Below are positions 39,301 through 51,590 of a stretch of 64,000 bases of DNA, one piece after another. The notes under the pieces are model-generated. The model searched no databases. It saw only the letters and a list, made by a program, of their open reading frames with translations, and was not told the origin of the DNA. Source of the DNA: Hymenolepis diminuta (Eukaryota; Platyhelminthes; Cestoda; Cyclophyllidea; Hymenolepididae). The stretch's first letter is position 1, and every line of letters begins with the position of its first letter. Both the position numbers and the translations under genes were made by a program. Location: contig CAADRB010000001.1 of assembly GCA_900708905.1 (NCBI GenBank), forward strand, positions 5,478,003 through 5,542,002. Direction: 5' to 3'.

Positions 39301-42300
39301 TTGAATTCAGCTGTTATTTATTAACTCCCGATATTTGTAAATATGGGAGAATTACGCCTGCAAAAATATATATCCTGAAGTTTTAGTTTCACCATGTCGA
39401 CAGGACTGCAAGATTGCATTGCCTAACATTTACAAAATCAACACAAAGCCTCTCGAGGGGCGTTCCGATTGAAAGAGCTGAAAAGAGGCGGAGCGTGGTA
39501 AACAAAATAGGTAGTAAAGGTATGCTGGCCGATGACTGGCGCACGTGTGCTTTCTCTCCCCTCGCTCTCCCTCTCTGTGCCTTGCCGCGTGCTACAGTCA
39601 CGTAGCCCTCCAGTGTTGTTTCTGCAGCCACAGCTGTGATATATATATAGACTACTGATGGATTTCAGCTACCCACATCCCGATGTAGTATATTGTGCGA
39701 TGCTGCAGAGAAGGAAAGCATCCTACTATAATTCGCTGGTGTTAACTAGTATAAGCGCTCTTTCCACCGTGGAGTATAGTACTGATGCACTTTATCAATG
39801 GAAGCTATAGGCCGTCCTCTTGTATCTTACTATTTCAGGTTTGTCAATTCAATCACAGCCAGTACATTTACCACGAAGGAAATGCAGCAACTTATAAACA
39901 AGAATATAAATAGCTTTACAGTTGTTTGAAATTCGATTTATACATAAGAATTCGCCTGCATCTTAAAACTGGGAATTCCATGAAAGAACCCGTGGCTTTG
40001 TTTTTGCATGATCATTCTTGACCGCCATTGCATAGATCTGGGAATGTATGTCCGTGATCCACTTGAACAACTGGTCATCTAATAACTTTATTGGATGGTC
40101 TTGAACACTTTCTTGGAGATCTCTATTGGAAGCTACTTTTCAGTCATACATATCCGTTATCTGTTTTTCGTTATCATCTAATGACTCTTTAACAGACGAT
40201 TCCCACAGTTTGTTTATTTCAGTATCAATGAAGGTTGCATTTGCGCTCTATACTTGGCTGAGGCTTAATTAGCGGTTGTTCGCAGTGACAAATTATAGGT
40301 TTTAATTTAACTCTGCTGCATTTGACCAGTTGGTTCAAAAAAGGGGATGGAGGGAGAAGTGTTAATTGAGGGGTTGTTTTGTCGACAGTGGGTTGTAAAT
40401 ATGTCTGGATGCCTTGAAATTTATTTGTGTTGATATTAGATTCTTTATGGAACGCAGATCTCGTTATCGTCTTGAAAAAATCGTTCTCATAGGACTCAGG
40501 GAACGGATTGAATAAAATCTATAAAATAAGAAATGGACGAAAAATTTAATATTTTCCAAATATTGCATTATCCATCGTCAGAGTCTGGTAAATTATTTAA
40601 TGCTTATTCCGACATCTAAGATTCCAAGTTTTAATGGGGGAATTCTGTGTGTGAATACCGGTGTTTAGATACACATTTGCTTTCTTAAGTGCTTACGTAT
40701 ATTCTCCCTCAACAGCGTAAGCAGTGTAAATTCAGTAAATTGGGGTTTGTCTTGATTTTGCCTACTCAGCGAGATATCTCCGACATTGCGAAAAACTATT
40801 TTATATGTTTTTTTTGGCAGACTGTTTTCAAGTTCGTTGTTGACTTTCCATTTCAATGAAATAGATACAAACACACACCTACGCTTAAATCCTCATTGCA
40901 CCTTATTCAATACTCACTTTGGTCTATACAACTCTCATCTACCAAAACAGCTCTCAGTCATTAAATTCTCCTGATGAGAATATCATTTTCATAATTGGAC
41001 CTTTATGAGCATAAAAAGCTTTTGGTTGCATTGAATTATTGTCTTGTTTGCTTGTTTATCAGCTTTGTTCTTCTACTTCCTACTTAAATCTTGAGCTAGT
41101 AGTATGAATAAGGGCCTTAACCTGTGTAATGTCTGTTCTTTTGCAGAATGAGGGTCGAACACCGCCGGGCGACTATGGATGTTTTATTCCCGAGACACCG
41201 AAAGATGTCTACGCTCAACGCGATCCCCCCGTTCTTCTGTTGAAACCCAGTAACGTTCCTGCTCCCGGGATTGGTTCCATCACTCAACCACCCCAATTAC
41301 CTACTCAACTCCTCCAAGTATTTTTTTTTCAAATAATAATGGTCTTTATCTGCTCTCATTTAAAATACGTTTGTTTATTAATAAAAGTAGTAAATACTAT
41401 ACTTGGAAAAGTGAAATAGTTTGGAGAAGGAGTGAGAACATGTGTGATTCGGGATTTTTACTTCCCTTTTCAGCCTTAAGAAAATATGCTACTCCATTTA
41501 AAAACGATGTTTTGAGGGGGTTCGCATTGAATCCGTTATCAACAGTAAGAATGACGTTTTGATGAACGGTGTTTTAACCACCCCTGTCTTTAATAAGATT
41601 TAAAACAACTGTAAGTTGGGCACGAGAGTCCCATTCATCTTTTATAATTCATACTATCTAAAATTAATGGCTTAGTAAGTTGGTTGAGGAGGACAAGTAG
41701 GTTGGATTAGGTATTAGCTTACATAATCTATATTACCTTCGTTTCATGCTTCTTTTAGTTCTGATCAAAACAGAGGTTCATAAGTTTTAAAGGTTATTGT
41801 TTCTTCATTTGCGCACAGGTGAATTTATTTTTATTGGTAACTATTTCCTTTTTGATGTGATCAAAGTGAATAGCTGGAGTTTAAATATCAACCTAGAATT
41901 GTTTAATCTAGTGTTTAGCAAGAGCACAAGTTCTCTAGCTACTTGTTTTCTCTCTGAGGACTTTTACTTTAATAAAATAATCACCTAAAACTAATGAGAT
42001 TAAGCCGATTTTTCATTAATGGAATATTGCAATTCGTCCACTTCTAGTTTCGTACTACGGAGATCACTAATCTACCTACACAGTAATTTGAAAACGGCTC
42101 TCTAATCATTTAAAGATTTAAGACCATGTTCGAGTGCAAGGATGGTGAATATTTGTCACAGAAGTGCATGCTCAGATCGATGCTAAAAATATTATCAAGA
42201 ACTGTCGTGCTAAACTAAAGACCACAAGTCCAATGGTGAAATTCCGAGCGGCCTAAGAAACTGCAAGAAGCGCTTAAGTAATAATTGAATTTCATGTTAA

Positions 42301-45300
42301 ATTTCTTTTTAATTTATTCTTCTCATGCTTCTTTTTATATAATTCAATTATTTGATTCTAAAATAGGGAATTCCATCCTAATCATCTTATTCTATTTGGA
42401 TAAAGTGCCTCGGGATCTCATTGAAATTATAGACAGTGAATACGCATTTTGACTACTAATTTACTGACTTGGTTTGTATGAAGATGAACAGATTAGAATC
42501 TCCATATTCTTACGCCTGCTATTTGACCTGCCTCTACCGTTAGCTGTTGTGACTCACTCTTGTAAGCAGGTTTCTCGAGATTTCATTGGATAACTCCAAC
42601 GGCATGTAATTATTTCCAAAGGGGATTAATGCGTCATGCGATTTAGATGCTCTTGCCATATGAGGAATGATGAATCGGCCTGTTTAAATGGTCATTTATA
42701 GTTTTCCGTTAATAATGTCTGAACGCTGATTTGCTCATCTTGTTTTAGAAGTTGTAAATTTAGCAATAGGGACTTTTATTTGATAATTAGAATTAGTTAA
42801 ACCAAAGTGTAAATTAAATAAAACTTATATTGGTCTTGTGAGTCTCATTTAAATATAATATGCGCTGTTTTTTCCTTATCCTTCTTTACCGGTTATTTAT
42901 TACATTTTTAACCACCTTTTTTGCTCTGCATACAATTTTTCAATGCCCTTGGTTGTAGAAGTGAATTCATTTCGAAGAGTAAGTGTTGGCAGACAATTGT
43001 TTGCTAAGACCTCCAGGTAACGCAATTCTGATTCCGTGGACGTTGGACAGTTTTGAACCGATTCCTTTTCCGAATGCTCATTTAAGACTTACGACTTTTT
43101 AGTTTCTAGATGAGTCTGGTTATTACAAATAAAGTCATCCCTTCATTGTTCAAGCATTCAAATTTAAAACCTTTACTTCATCAAAGTAGTTACAATATTG
43201 GTTAAGATTAACAAGAGAGTTACTTTCGATTCCTAAACCCTTAATTATCAATCCGTTACAATGGTAAGCAACAGTAGCGTTGTTGCAACTAATCATCCCG
43301 TAAATTATGCATCTGCGTCTTCACTGCTTTCTCGTCATGCGTTTGTTTAGTTTTGATTGTCATTCAGAGGGAAGTAATAGGTTGCATAGGCATTCTTTAT
43401 TCGTGAAAATGGTTTTAGATTCATTTTCAACTTGAGACAAAGTACCTTTCAAAGTTAATATTGTGATGGAAAAAATATTTCATTTTTTAATATCCATCAG
43501 CTGGATTCACACCCATGTGCTTACGTGACGATATAACCACAAATTATCTTTATTTCTTCGCTATGCATAAGACATGTTTTTTTATAACTAATCTAAAATG
43601 TTGTAATTAATGAGACGATTTGGATAGAAAGAATGTTTAGGTATTTATTGGATGCTATTAGCATTAGCACTAGATGGAGATTTTTTAGTTTGATATCTTG
43701 CAGTTAGTTTGTACTTTGTGATCCCACTTTTGACAAACCATTTCAAATTCTTCTAGCGGCAAAAGATGGCTGACTCTCGAAACTGCCCAAGTTCAAAATA
43801 GTGGTTGGTGGCGCCTCTCCTACATTTATCATTACCAACGTCTTATTTGGCATGAGTTACTATTTCCAATTACTTTCACATTTGACACTTTGCCAACATT
43901 GTATTGTATTTAAGTTCTTTTTCTATTCATGAAATTCTATGCTTGAGATTTATCACCTAAATGTCGGTTGGATAGTAAACTTCTAAATCAATCATATGAT
44001 GTTTCAGCACGTCGTGATTTTTGATCGTGTGCATGGCGAGGATTTTAAGTGAGCAATTTTAAATAATTTGAGCTTTAAATAACCACATGAATTCAAATTC
44101 CGCAAGTATTTTGCTAATCCCATTTTAACTAGTTTTCTCTCCAACTGTGGTGATTGTGTGATAGTCTTCATGAGGCAAAGGAGAATTATACTTCAAATGA
44201 TTTATTTATACAGTTGAAACAGTCAGTTATTATGCATATCAATTATATGAAATACATTGGGAGACATGTAGATTTAAATATAAATTTAGCGGACGGAGAT
44301 AGGAGGGATGTGTTAAAATTCGAACCCGTAAGTGAACGTTCCTTGGATTAGTAATCGGCTGTCAGCTCCTAACGACTTCTTGGTCTTAGGTATTTGATTC
44401 CGTTACTTTCAAGTGATGTCGTTTCGAATGCTACTTTACTCGGTGTTACAACTGTATTTGTATTTTCACAAAATCAATTTACTTTAATTGAAAGTCAAAG
44501 AAGGCGTAAGCTCAGAATTAAAAAGTTTAAAACGTTGGATTGTGATACCTCCCTTGTCTCCTTAATGACAGAGCAGTTAGTAAAAAGTTAAGTTCTGCAG
44601 GAACTCCAAAATTTGGCTATTTTATTTCGTAAAAACTAAGTTTAAGACTAGGGAAAATCAAATAATAAAGCACAAATTAATTATAATGGAGGTAGATCTT
44701 GTTTCATACACTTGGAGACTCGATTAATCTCTCAGATTTTGTCTGTTCACTAGTATTGTTTTCTTAAGGTCAAAGTCCACAATCTTATAGATATGCATTT
44801 TGCATTCCAGCGTATCTTTGAGTACACACGTAAATGATTCAATTTATTTTGAAATAAGGATTTTTACATTCTAACACAACCTCAACTCTGCTTTCTCTTT
44901 CTGCGGACCTCCCATTATTTTTATGATTAAATCAATCTATAACGGCTATCTCCCTACCCTCCATATCCCTCTAGATGGGCATCTAGGTGGGAGTAGAAAG
45001 AGAGTTTTAAAGGTACTCCTGTGGTGTGATGGTTTTTTTGTTGCTGGAATTTTAAATTAAGAAATGCACGCGATACCACTGAATGCTGCATTTCATTAAC
45101 CTAGTTTTTTCATAACTAAGTTTTCTGTTCATGACTGAATTACGATATTGCTTAGGATGTTCCCATTTTGTTCTTAGATTCCGAAATCCTACACTTTTCG
45201 GGCTTACTGCGATTCTGCGTGACTTATTAGCCCCGTAGGTTCTGAAAAGAGGTTGAGAATTTTGCGCTGTGTGTAAATGATTGAACAAATCTGGTCATCT

Positions 45301-47618
45301 GTCTTCTTCATCTAAAGAATTCAAGGGCTTTCAATTGAGCATTCGAAATTATTAATAGATCATCAGGTGAATGGGTGAGGAATGAAAAGATCTAAGAGAA
45401 CTCTTTTCTAGCGAATTTGGAGTTTCAGGTCCTAGCATTGTTCAAACCCTCTTACCACTAATTTTCATTTCAATTAATTTCATGCCTCCCTCGTCCCTTG
45501 GTTTCCTTTTCTAGCCTTAAACACACATTAACCAGTAGTACGTATTGCTACGTTCCTGAGAAAAGGGCAGACTTTTTGTTACGGCACCATCCAGTTTTAC
45601 TCAAATTTTGCAAATCCAAATGCGACTTTTTTTGCCCATTTTACTTAACGTGAATGTTAATATTTCCAGTTAAGTGTTTTGGTCAAGAATGTTTTGGCGC
45701 TTGCCATATAACAAAAGCCGGCTATTAGCAAGAAGTACTAAATGAATGCAGTTCTAGGGTTATACCAGGTAGATTTGCATTCAAGATATCAAGTTTGAAA
45801 TTATTAATTAATTGACATACGGTAGATAGCGCTGTTCACTCAGTGACTGATCTTTAACTGACTATCGATGAATAAAAGGGATGTGAGCGATGGATGAAAA
45901 GGAATTTATCGATGCACGGTCCCCATTCTAATGGCAGACATTCTGTCTTTACTGTTTAAACGCTTTTTTTTTCAAGAGAACAAAGCAGCAATGCATACCA
46001 TTACTTAGGCAGACGTAGGTAAAGTGTTGACTATTGAAGTGAGTTATTGAAGCAAACATAACAATTCTAAGTAGTGGAAGAAGTGAATTAATCCTTTTAA
46101 GTGGTTTCGCTTTTTAGGATTGTCTCAATGGTCGAATTAGAGACGTATTAGTCTTATTTAAATTCCAGCTCGTCCTGAAATATATTTTATTTTAATTTGG
46201 GTTGAAAAATTTACTTTACTCTCATCTAGTTGTTGCTATTTAAAGTCATTTCATTTGCCATGTCACTGCAACGATTTAATGACGTCAAACCAATCTCTTT
46301 TATTAAAGAAGCGTCAGGGTGAATATCTTCCCTTTCCATATTATCTTATGAATACTTTTATGTTATAACACATTGGAGAAAATAAATGTAGCACATGCAT
46401 TTTTCTCCACCAGATGACGGCTGTCTAAACTGTCCACCAGCTTAGACAATGGCTTTGGGGCTGATTTGAGAACTTTTTTACACTAAATCCTGCATAATAT
46501 TTGCATAACTCTAGAAATTATTTAAACACTTTTTTCTCTCTTGTAGGGTATCCTAAACAAGGACGTAGGAGTACACTGCGACCCTAACTTACTTCCTCCA
46601 CCGAATCACTGCATGGTCAACCATCTCTATGCCCTTTCCATTAAGGTAAGTGTGTTTGCCCTTTCCGTATTATCACTTAATTTTATTTGAATAGTATGTG
46701 TACAGAAGAACTTGGTAAATTTAATGGTTCTCTAATTCAACCTTTCGTTGGAATTTGCAGTGGGGTCTTTAGATCCGCTCTATTTGTGCAGGTGACAAAA
46801 ATAAAGTCGGAAAGAATGGAGATTTTGCGCCCTACATTCAAATTACAGTTATCTATAAGATCAAAAGAAGGAACTTTTAGTTAAAATCTAATTATTTCTA
46901 AATACCGTGAACGGGAATTGACACTTCAAAACGCTCGATTCAGATTCTGAACTTTAGGTCATGATACAACGAATTATTTCTATTAAGCAGACCAGCCGAT
47001 GACCTCATGATTCCAGCAGTAAGGCTCTTTTAATACCCTAATTTTTCCTCTATTCTTACTCGAACCCTCCTCCGCCTCGTATTTTCCAAGATAACACATG
47101 CAATACTCTTTGCTATCCCATGGCTAGTAGTAATAATCAGTGCGAAAGAATTTATGGAAATAGGCATTTTTTGCCAATAGAATTACTTCACCTGTCAAAT
47201 CCTAGAGGTCACCACACAAATAAAATGGATAATGTTCTTATTAAATCGATCCCTTTAATCAAAATGACTGTTTAAGTATCGTTGTACCAGTAACGTCTGA
47301 TTTTTTTATTACAAGTTTACAACTTATATTAATGGATATTACAATAACAATCTAAATCGTTTTAAAAATATTTAAAAGGATGTCATTTATTTTATTCTTA
47401 AAATAAGATTCTGAAGAGTCGTTTTATGCTCAAATTGAGTCTCCAAATTCTTAGTCAAGATAACTGGGCTGCTTATTTAGGTTTTCAGTAGTGTGAACCA
47501 TATCAGAAAATGCCATTAATTATTATTTTTTCAGGACGGAGTAATTGTGTTGAGTGTGATTACACGCTACCGTCAGAAATTTGTCTCCACTCTCTTCTAC
47601 AAACCCATCCCCAACTGA
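30316..47618 (+). CDS. PRKAB: 5'-AMP-activated protein kinase beta subunit
   Basis: Join 30316-30444, 30511-30896, 32553-32646, 34732-34869, 41147-41317, 46547-46645, 47535-47618; 366 residues (human beta 1 and 2 are about 270). The beta subunit scaffolds AMPK by tying the catalytic alpha to the regulatory gamma subunit, and it binds glycogen. The protein starts M-G-N-T, a likely N-myristoylation site as in human. Residues about 44-135 are a long serine/proline-rich linker not found in the human proteins. The CBM48 glycogen-binding domain (about 141-235) has P-T-V-F-R-W (Trp147), S-G-T-F-D-N-W (Trp163), Y-K-F-F-I-D-G-A-W and H-D-P-T. The C-terminal AMPKBI domain (about 295-366) has I-L-N-K-D, L-P-P-P-N-H, N-H-L-Y-A-L-S-I-K and ends T-L-F-Y-K-P-I-P-N. 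Introns are 66, 1656, 2085, 6277, 5229 and 889 nt. There appears to be one beta isoform here; which human paralogue it matches cannot be said. Confidence 0.96.
33860..34150 (+). repeat. Dispersed repeat family A copy, in AMPK beta intron 3
   Basis: It aligns with 1,880-2,230. Shared blocks include CTTGGGTTGTACAATAATTA (about 33,935), CGATTCGTCCCCTGGATT, AAGTGCTTGTCTGCAATATT, TTAACCGGTATTAT, GAAGTGTTGG, TTGTTGAGAAGACAAATGAT and AACTTACAGCTTTAACATG. The similarity is clear over at least 250 bp with scattered substitutions. Confidence 0.7.
37353..37402. other. Assembly gap (50 N)
   Basis: Exactly 50 N bases lie inside AMPK beta intron 4. The size is probably a placeholder, so the true intron length is uncertain. 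Confidence 0.99.
39963..40874 (-). pseudogene. Possible decayed coding region antisense in AMPK beta intron 4
   Basis: Three neighbouring minus-strand segments look like coding sequence. The first, about 40,670-40,874, encodes a peptide with W-K-V-N-N-E-L-E-N and F-R-N-V-G-D-I-S, ending at an AC|GTAAGC donor. The second, about 40,225-40,513, starts after TTATTTTATAG and gives about 96 codons, proline- and charge-rich, with P-F-P-E-S-Y and L-L-P-P-S-P-F. The third, 39,963-40,240, gives about 92 codons with T-E-I-N-K-L-W-E-S-S and L-D-D-Q-L-F-K-W-I, broken by one in-frame TGA. Moving between the last two requires a frameshift. I do not recognise the protein. Open runs of this length do occur by chance in this window, but the balanced, charged composition is unlike random AT-rich translation. 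Confidence 0.3.
40870..40945 (+). repeat. Short fragment of LTR-like family B
   Basis: The stretch AATCCTCATTGCACC, then TTATTCAATACTCACTTTGG and CTATACAACTC, matches the second half of family B. The corresponding part of the 8.2-kb copy is TTTATTCAATACGCGTTGGC followed by CTGTGCAACTCC, and AATCCTCATTG is present at about 4,076. Only a fragment is recognisable. Confidence 0.45.
44008..44419 (+). other. Candidate nested exons in AMPK beta intron 5
   Basis: Three plus-strand segments splice together in frame. The first is about 44,008-44,048 (TTTCAG|CAC ... TTTAA|GTGAGC, peptide H-V-V-I-F-D-R-V-H-G-E-D-F). The second is about 44,164-44,330 (GTGATAG|T ... GAACCC|GTAAGT, peptide with L-H-E-A-K-E-N-Y and D-L-N-I-N-L-A-D-G). 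The third is about 44,393-44,419, closing with a TGA. The two phases agree (AA|T and phase 0). No start codon or upstream exon could be fixed. A different frame of the last part stays open to 44,591. I do not recognise the family. It may be a nested gene, a pseudogene, or coincidence. Confidence 0.25.
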
Positions 47619-49588
47619 GCAGAGGATGGATTCAGCCCGTCAGCCAAAGTGGCCTTTCAGCATTCGCAATCCTATCATGTGCTTTCTCATTGCCTCCCCC
47701 TCCCCTCCACTTTCTTCTCCTCGCTATCCACACATACAAGTCGACCTTGCCTCGTGTTGAATATATGTCTAGTTGGATATAATTGGCTCTGTCTCTCAGC
47801 ATCGTCATAATCCCCCTCAGCCCCTATCTTTATTGCGTCTATGTATCCATGCCCGCTATTTTTTTGACACAATTATTGGACATTCGTGTGTGCCTCCACT
47901 CCCATCTCCTTTGTTTGAGTTAATTGAAGTGCGCAGGGATGAGGGCTATTTTTCTGGGGTCCCTCTCTATGCACCCGGCTTATGCTATATATACATATTA
48001 TATAAATACATTACGTAATCGTATTAATAAGTACATATATATTTTGAAGTTATTAGTCGGGTTTCATTTCATTGATTTGGAATAGGATATTTTGGGTTAT
48101 ATTCATTTCCATATGAAGGGAGAGTCGGTTTGAAGTAGTTGAGAATCTGTTGCAAGTGAGGCCCTATGGGAAACTAACGAAGGCAATGCTCTTCCAATCC
48201 CTCTGAGCGCTGCTAAAACAAGATAGAGAGAGCCAGGGTGCATCTTTAGTTGGAGAAAACAGAGAGGTAACATCAAATTTTGAACTAGAAAAGTAAAAAA
48301 AGTGTCATATACGGAGTGGAGGCAAAAAAGGGGTTAAAATGGATTAGCAACTCTAAGTTCCAAGATTGAATTGGAAGTTAGAGAAAATAAACTATTCCCA
48401 GAAGTAGTCCTGGGTCTACATCCAACAATGGTTTCTCAATTTTGTTACTTCAATAAATTTAGCGAGATATTAGGCTTCTTCTGGTTCTTCTAAGCTGCGA
48501 AGTTTATAGATCATTTTAAAAAAAGGGAACGTCCTTAAACGAGGCCTGAATCACAGTCATAATTTCTACTGCTAGCGAAGAAGATATACGGTATATCAGA
48601 AATTCTTCCATATTCAGTGATATAATATGAATTTGAGAACATGGAACTGTCCTCAATTCCCCTTAATGGATATATCGGGAAAGACTTATGATTATTGATT
48701 AGGGTATTGGAACTTATGTCGGGCGTGGGGAATACCGATTTTGATGATAACGTGGACAGTGCAATCGATTGCAAAACTGCTAACTCACTCTCCTTACTGA
48801 GTCTTTCGAATGAGAAAAAGGTAATACATTTTACATACCACTAAAGTCTCCATATTCCACGGTTTCAATCTTCGGAATTCCAAATCCAGAGATTTATACG
48901 ACACACACCTACTTCACAACATGATTTATTATTGTTCTGTCTCTAGCATTGCTAAGCCCGTTGCTGGACACGTGTGTACGCGCCACCGTGTTCTGGAGTT
49001 AGGCGAAGTCATCTGCTTGTTTGATGAGATGAATTTTTATACTAATGCATACCATTGAGTTTTATCTTATGCATTCATTGTTTTCATGCCACCAGTCATT
49101 TAAATTAGCTACCATATGTAAGCTTTATTATTGATCCTTTCGAACTCAAGACTGCTGTACAAAATATAAAATAAAAAGAAAATGGGCGTTTCTAAGATGC
49201 TAATTTATATGTGATCATCAGGACGAAATAGTACAACTGTTGTGTCATTATTTAAATAAGATCTAATGATGAAATTACGAAAATGCACGAAGGTACGACA
49301 TTTTGAAAATGGGCTAATTATGTAAATACATACATGTTTGTAATTGATGATTGTTTCAGTCGATTAATTCGGGTCCTTACCGTTTAATTAAAGCTTGGCT
49401 CTGATAAATTGCAAATCCCAAAGCCCCAAATTTGAACTCTATTTTCAAGGTTAAGCTTATTGTGCCCTGCAAATAGGATCCCGAGAACAATCAAATGATG
49501 AAAAGAATTAAAATAGAAAACTATTTCGTTAACGTTGATTTAACAGTCGCTATTTATGATAGGGGTGAAATTTTAACTTTTTAATTCA

Positions 49589-49867
49589 GAGTGCGTAAGT
49601 CATCTGAGGACACTTATATTTTTGTAATTTAAACTAACCCGATAATAATTCAAGTATTATTATATCAGGGGACCTCATGGCAGATATTACTCTAACTAAT
49701 GAAGTGAAAAGACAAGCTGTAACGGTGTCTATAAAAGCAAAGCACAGCACAGTCGCCAGATATTATGTTTATTCGTTTCGTTACAAGAAACTGCAAGTTT
49801 CAACCCTTCACAGTTACATTTTGTTTTTTTAAAAGTGCGTAAGGCGTCTGAGGACGCCCTACGCGTA
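49589..49867 (+). repeat. Direct repeat pair with hairpin, flanking a TATA-bearing 0.2-kb core
   Basis: AGTGCGTAAG then TCTGAGGAC occurs at 49,590-49,612 and again at 49,834-49,855, in direct orientation. The second copy is a near-perfect hairpin: GCGTAAGGCGTC (49,837-49,848), loop TGAG, GACGCCCTACGC (49,853-49,864), a 12-bp stem with one mismatch. The first copy retains only part of the stem. Between them, at about 49,727-49,737, is TGTCTATAAAAG, a good TATA box. The unit resembles a short terminal-repeat element such as a TRIM or solo LTR remnant, or two insertions of a hairpin-ended element. The family is unknown to me. Confidence 0.5.
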
Positions 49868-51454
49868 CCCTGTATAATTATCAAAAGTTCATATATAGAC
49901 GTGAAGTCGATAAGGTTGCATTAGATATTATGGCAGGAATGTAAAATTTGAAGATTAAGATTTTGTAAAACTCTAACTTATTTTCAAATTAAAAAGGGAT
50001 TTGCTCCATTTCATTCCAAAGATTTTTCATCATGAGACGTCTGAATCTCTTTAGGGGTAAAATAAATAGAACAAACATTAGTGAGTTGATATCTGGATTC
50101 AGGAGTCTGGGTGTACTCTATTTAAGCGATCAGGTATGCTCCCTAGATTTTTAAGTGGTATTTTGCATTCATAGAGTTCAGAGTAGGCCAATTTTCGGTT
50201 CCAATAGGGAGGTTGGTCAGGTCCATCTCGTTTCAGAATTGATATGTTAAAATGAAGATATCGAAAAATTTCAATGCAAAGCAAAGGAAGATTTAAGTAT
50301 TTTTGATGCCTTGAGTGGAACTCTTACGATTCCGGTGAACGAAATACGTGCCTGAAGCGCTATATTTTGCGATTACTATTCTTTCAGCTCGTGCAAGGTA
50401 AAGAAATCACATCACTGCTATATTAATGGATAAACTTTTTTTAATGGAAATAAGAGAAGTTCTTGTCGAGTTAAAAGTCTTCTTCCTTCCAATTGGTTCA
50501 GTTATACTTGTTAGTAAGTTAGTTACCCCTATGGATCACTAACAAAAGACAGAGAAAAATCGCCAGGATATTGTCCTTCCAAGCTTCTATGTGCTTCACC
50601 GCAAGTGGATATATCTATTAAGACAGAACGAAGAGGGAGTCTGATTCACAACTATGAATCAGAAAAACAGTGTGGAAAGGAGGGAACTTCAACGTGAAAA
50701 CCTAAATAAATGAGACGAATTGATGGACAATGGTGAATATTTTCTTTTGCATAAGCATAGAGGGACACTCAAATAAACAAATAAATGAGATTTATCGAAA
50801 AAAAACACGACCACAAAATTCAACAACCATTCGAGTTCCTAATATTGCAACATAAAGAATCGCTTAACGTTTAATTTTACAATCAAAATAAAGACACAGA
50901 ATAATTTAATTCTACCGCAGATTGACCTATTGATTGAAAATTTTTCATTTGAATTAATTCAAGCTACTCATTGATGTATTTAATTTTTTGTCAAAGTAGA
51001 GAATTTCCAAATTTATCAGTGCAAAAAGGGTGTCCCCTCTTTTAATTTTAAAATTCAATAAACGTGTTAAAAATTTAAAGTGTATCGGAAATTTTAAATT
51101 TCAAAATAATCAAATTTTCATCTTTAAGTTGGTCAATTTAACCTAAAAAATTTTTTTAGAGAATTTAATTTCAATGGAGGGCTATTTCACAACATAAAAG
51201 GTTTATTTTTATATTGCGTGACTTAGAAGGTGATTTATGAGTGTTAGAACCAGGAACTTGGGGGTTTTATATATTTCCAACATTTAACAGAAATATGGAA
51301 GATTTGGGCTGAGCATAAATTTACTCAAAAGCATTGAATTTATTTTCAGATAAGTGAAATTTATTATGTTATTATAACAGCAAGCTGCTGAATATCAGAT
51401 AAGATCATTTTATATTCTTTATCATTATAGGTGGATTATTCATTAAGTAATTTG

Positions 51455-51590
51455 TGTAAAACCCGAATCTGAAAATCAAATGAAACAAAGTCTTTGATCC
51501 CTTGATATTGTCCTCATCCATTTGATCCGATCCTCCTTACCTTTTATTTGACTTTCTGTTAACAAATTTCAGTTGTTTCCTAGAATTGAG
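51455..51590 (-). repeat. Family A fragment, inverted
   Basis: Read on the minus strand, GTTAACAGAAAGTCAAA, GGGATCAAAGACTTTG and TTTCATTTGATTTTCAGATT align in order with the left part of the family A copy at 1,880-1,990. The remainder of the element is not recognisable downstream. Confidence 0.5.

Noticed and set aside
39389..39660. GC-rich patch with a TATATATATAGAC box, possibly another LTR
   Set aside because: It does not align convincingly with families B or C beyond the pyrimidine tract and TATA-like repeat.
48535..48838. About 100-codon minus-strand open frame with protein-like composition
   Set aside because: Runs of this length are expected several times by chance at this base composition. 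The obvious upstream exon with a 36-nt intron would create a stop at the junction.
50099..50284. Minus-strand 61-codon frame containing K-R-D-G-P-D-Q-P-P-Y-W
   Set aside because: Isolated, short, without clear acceptor, and no neighbouring exon in phase.
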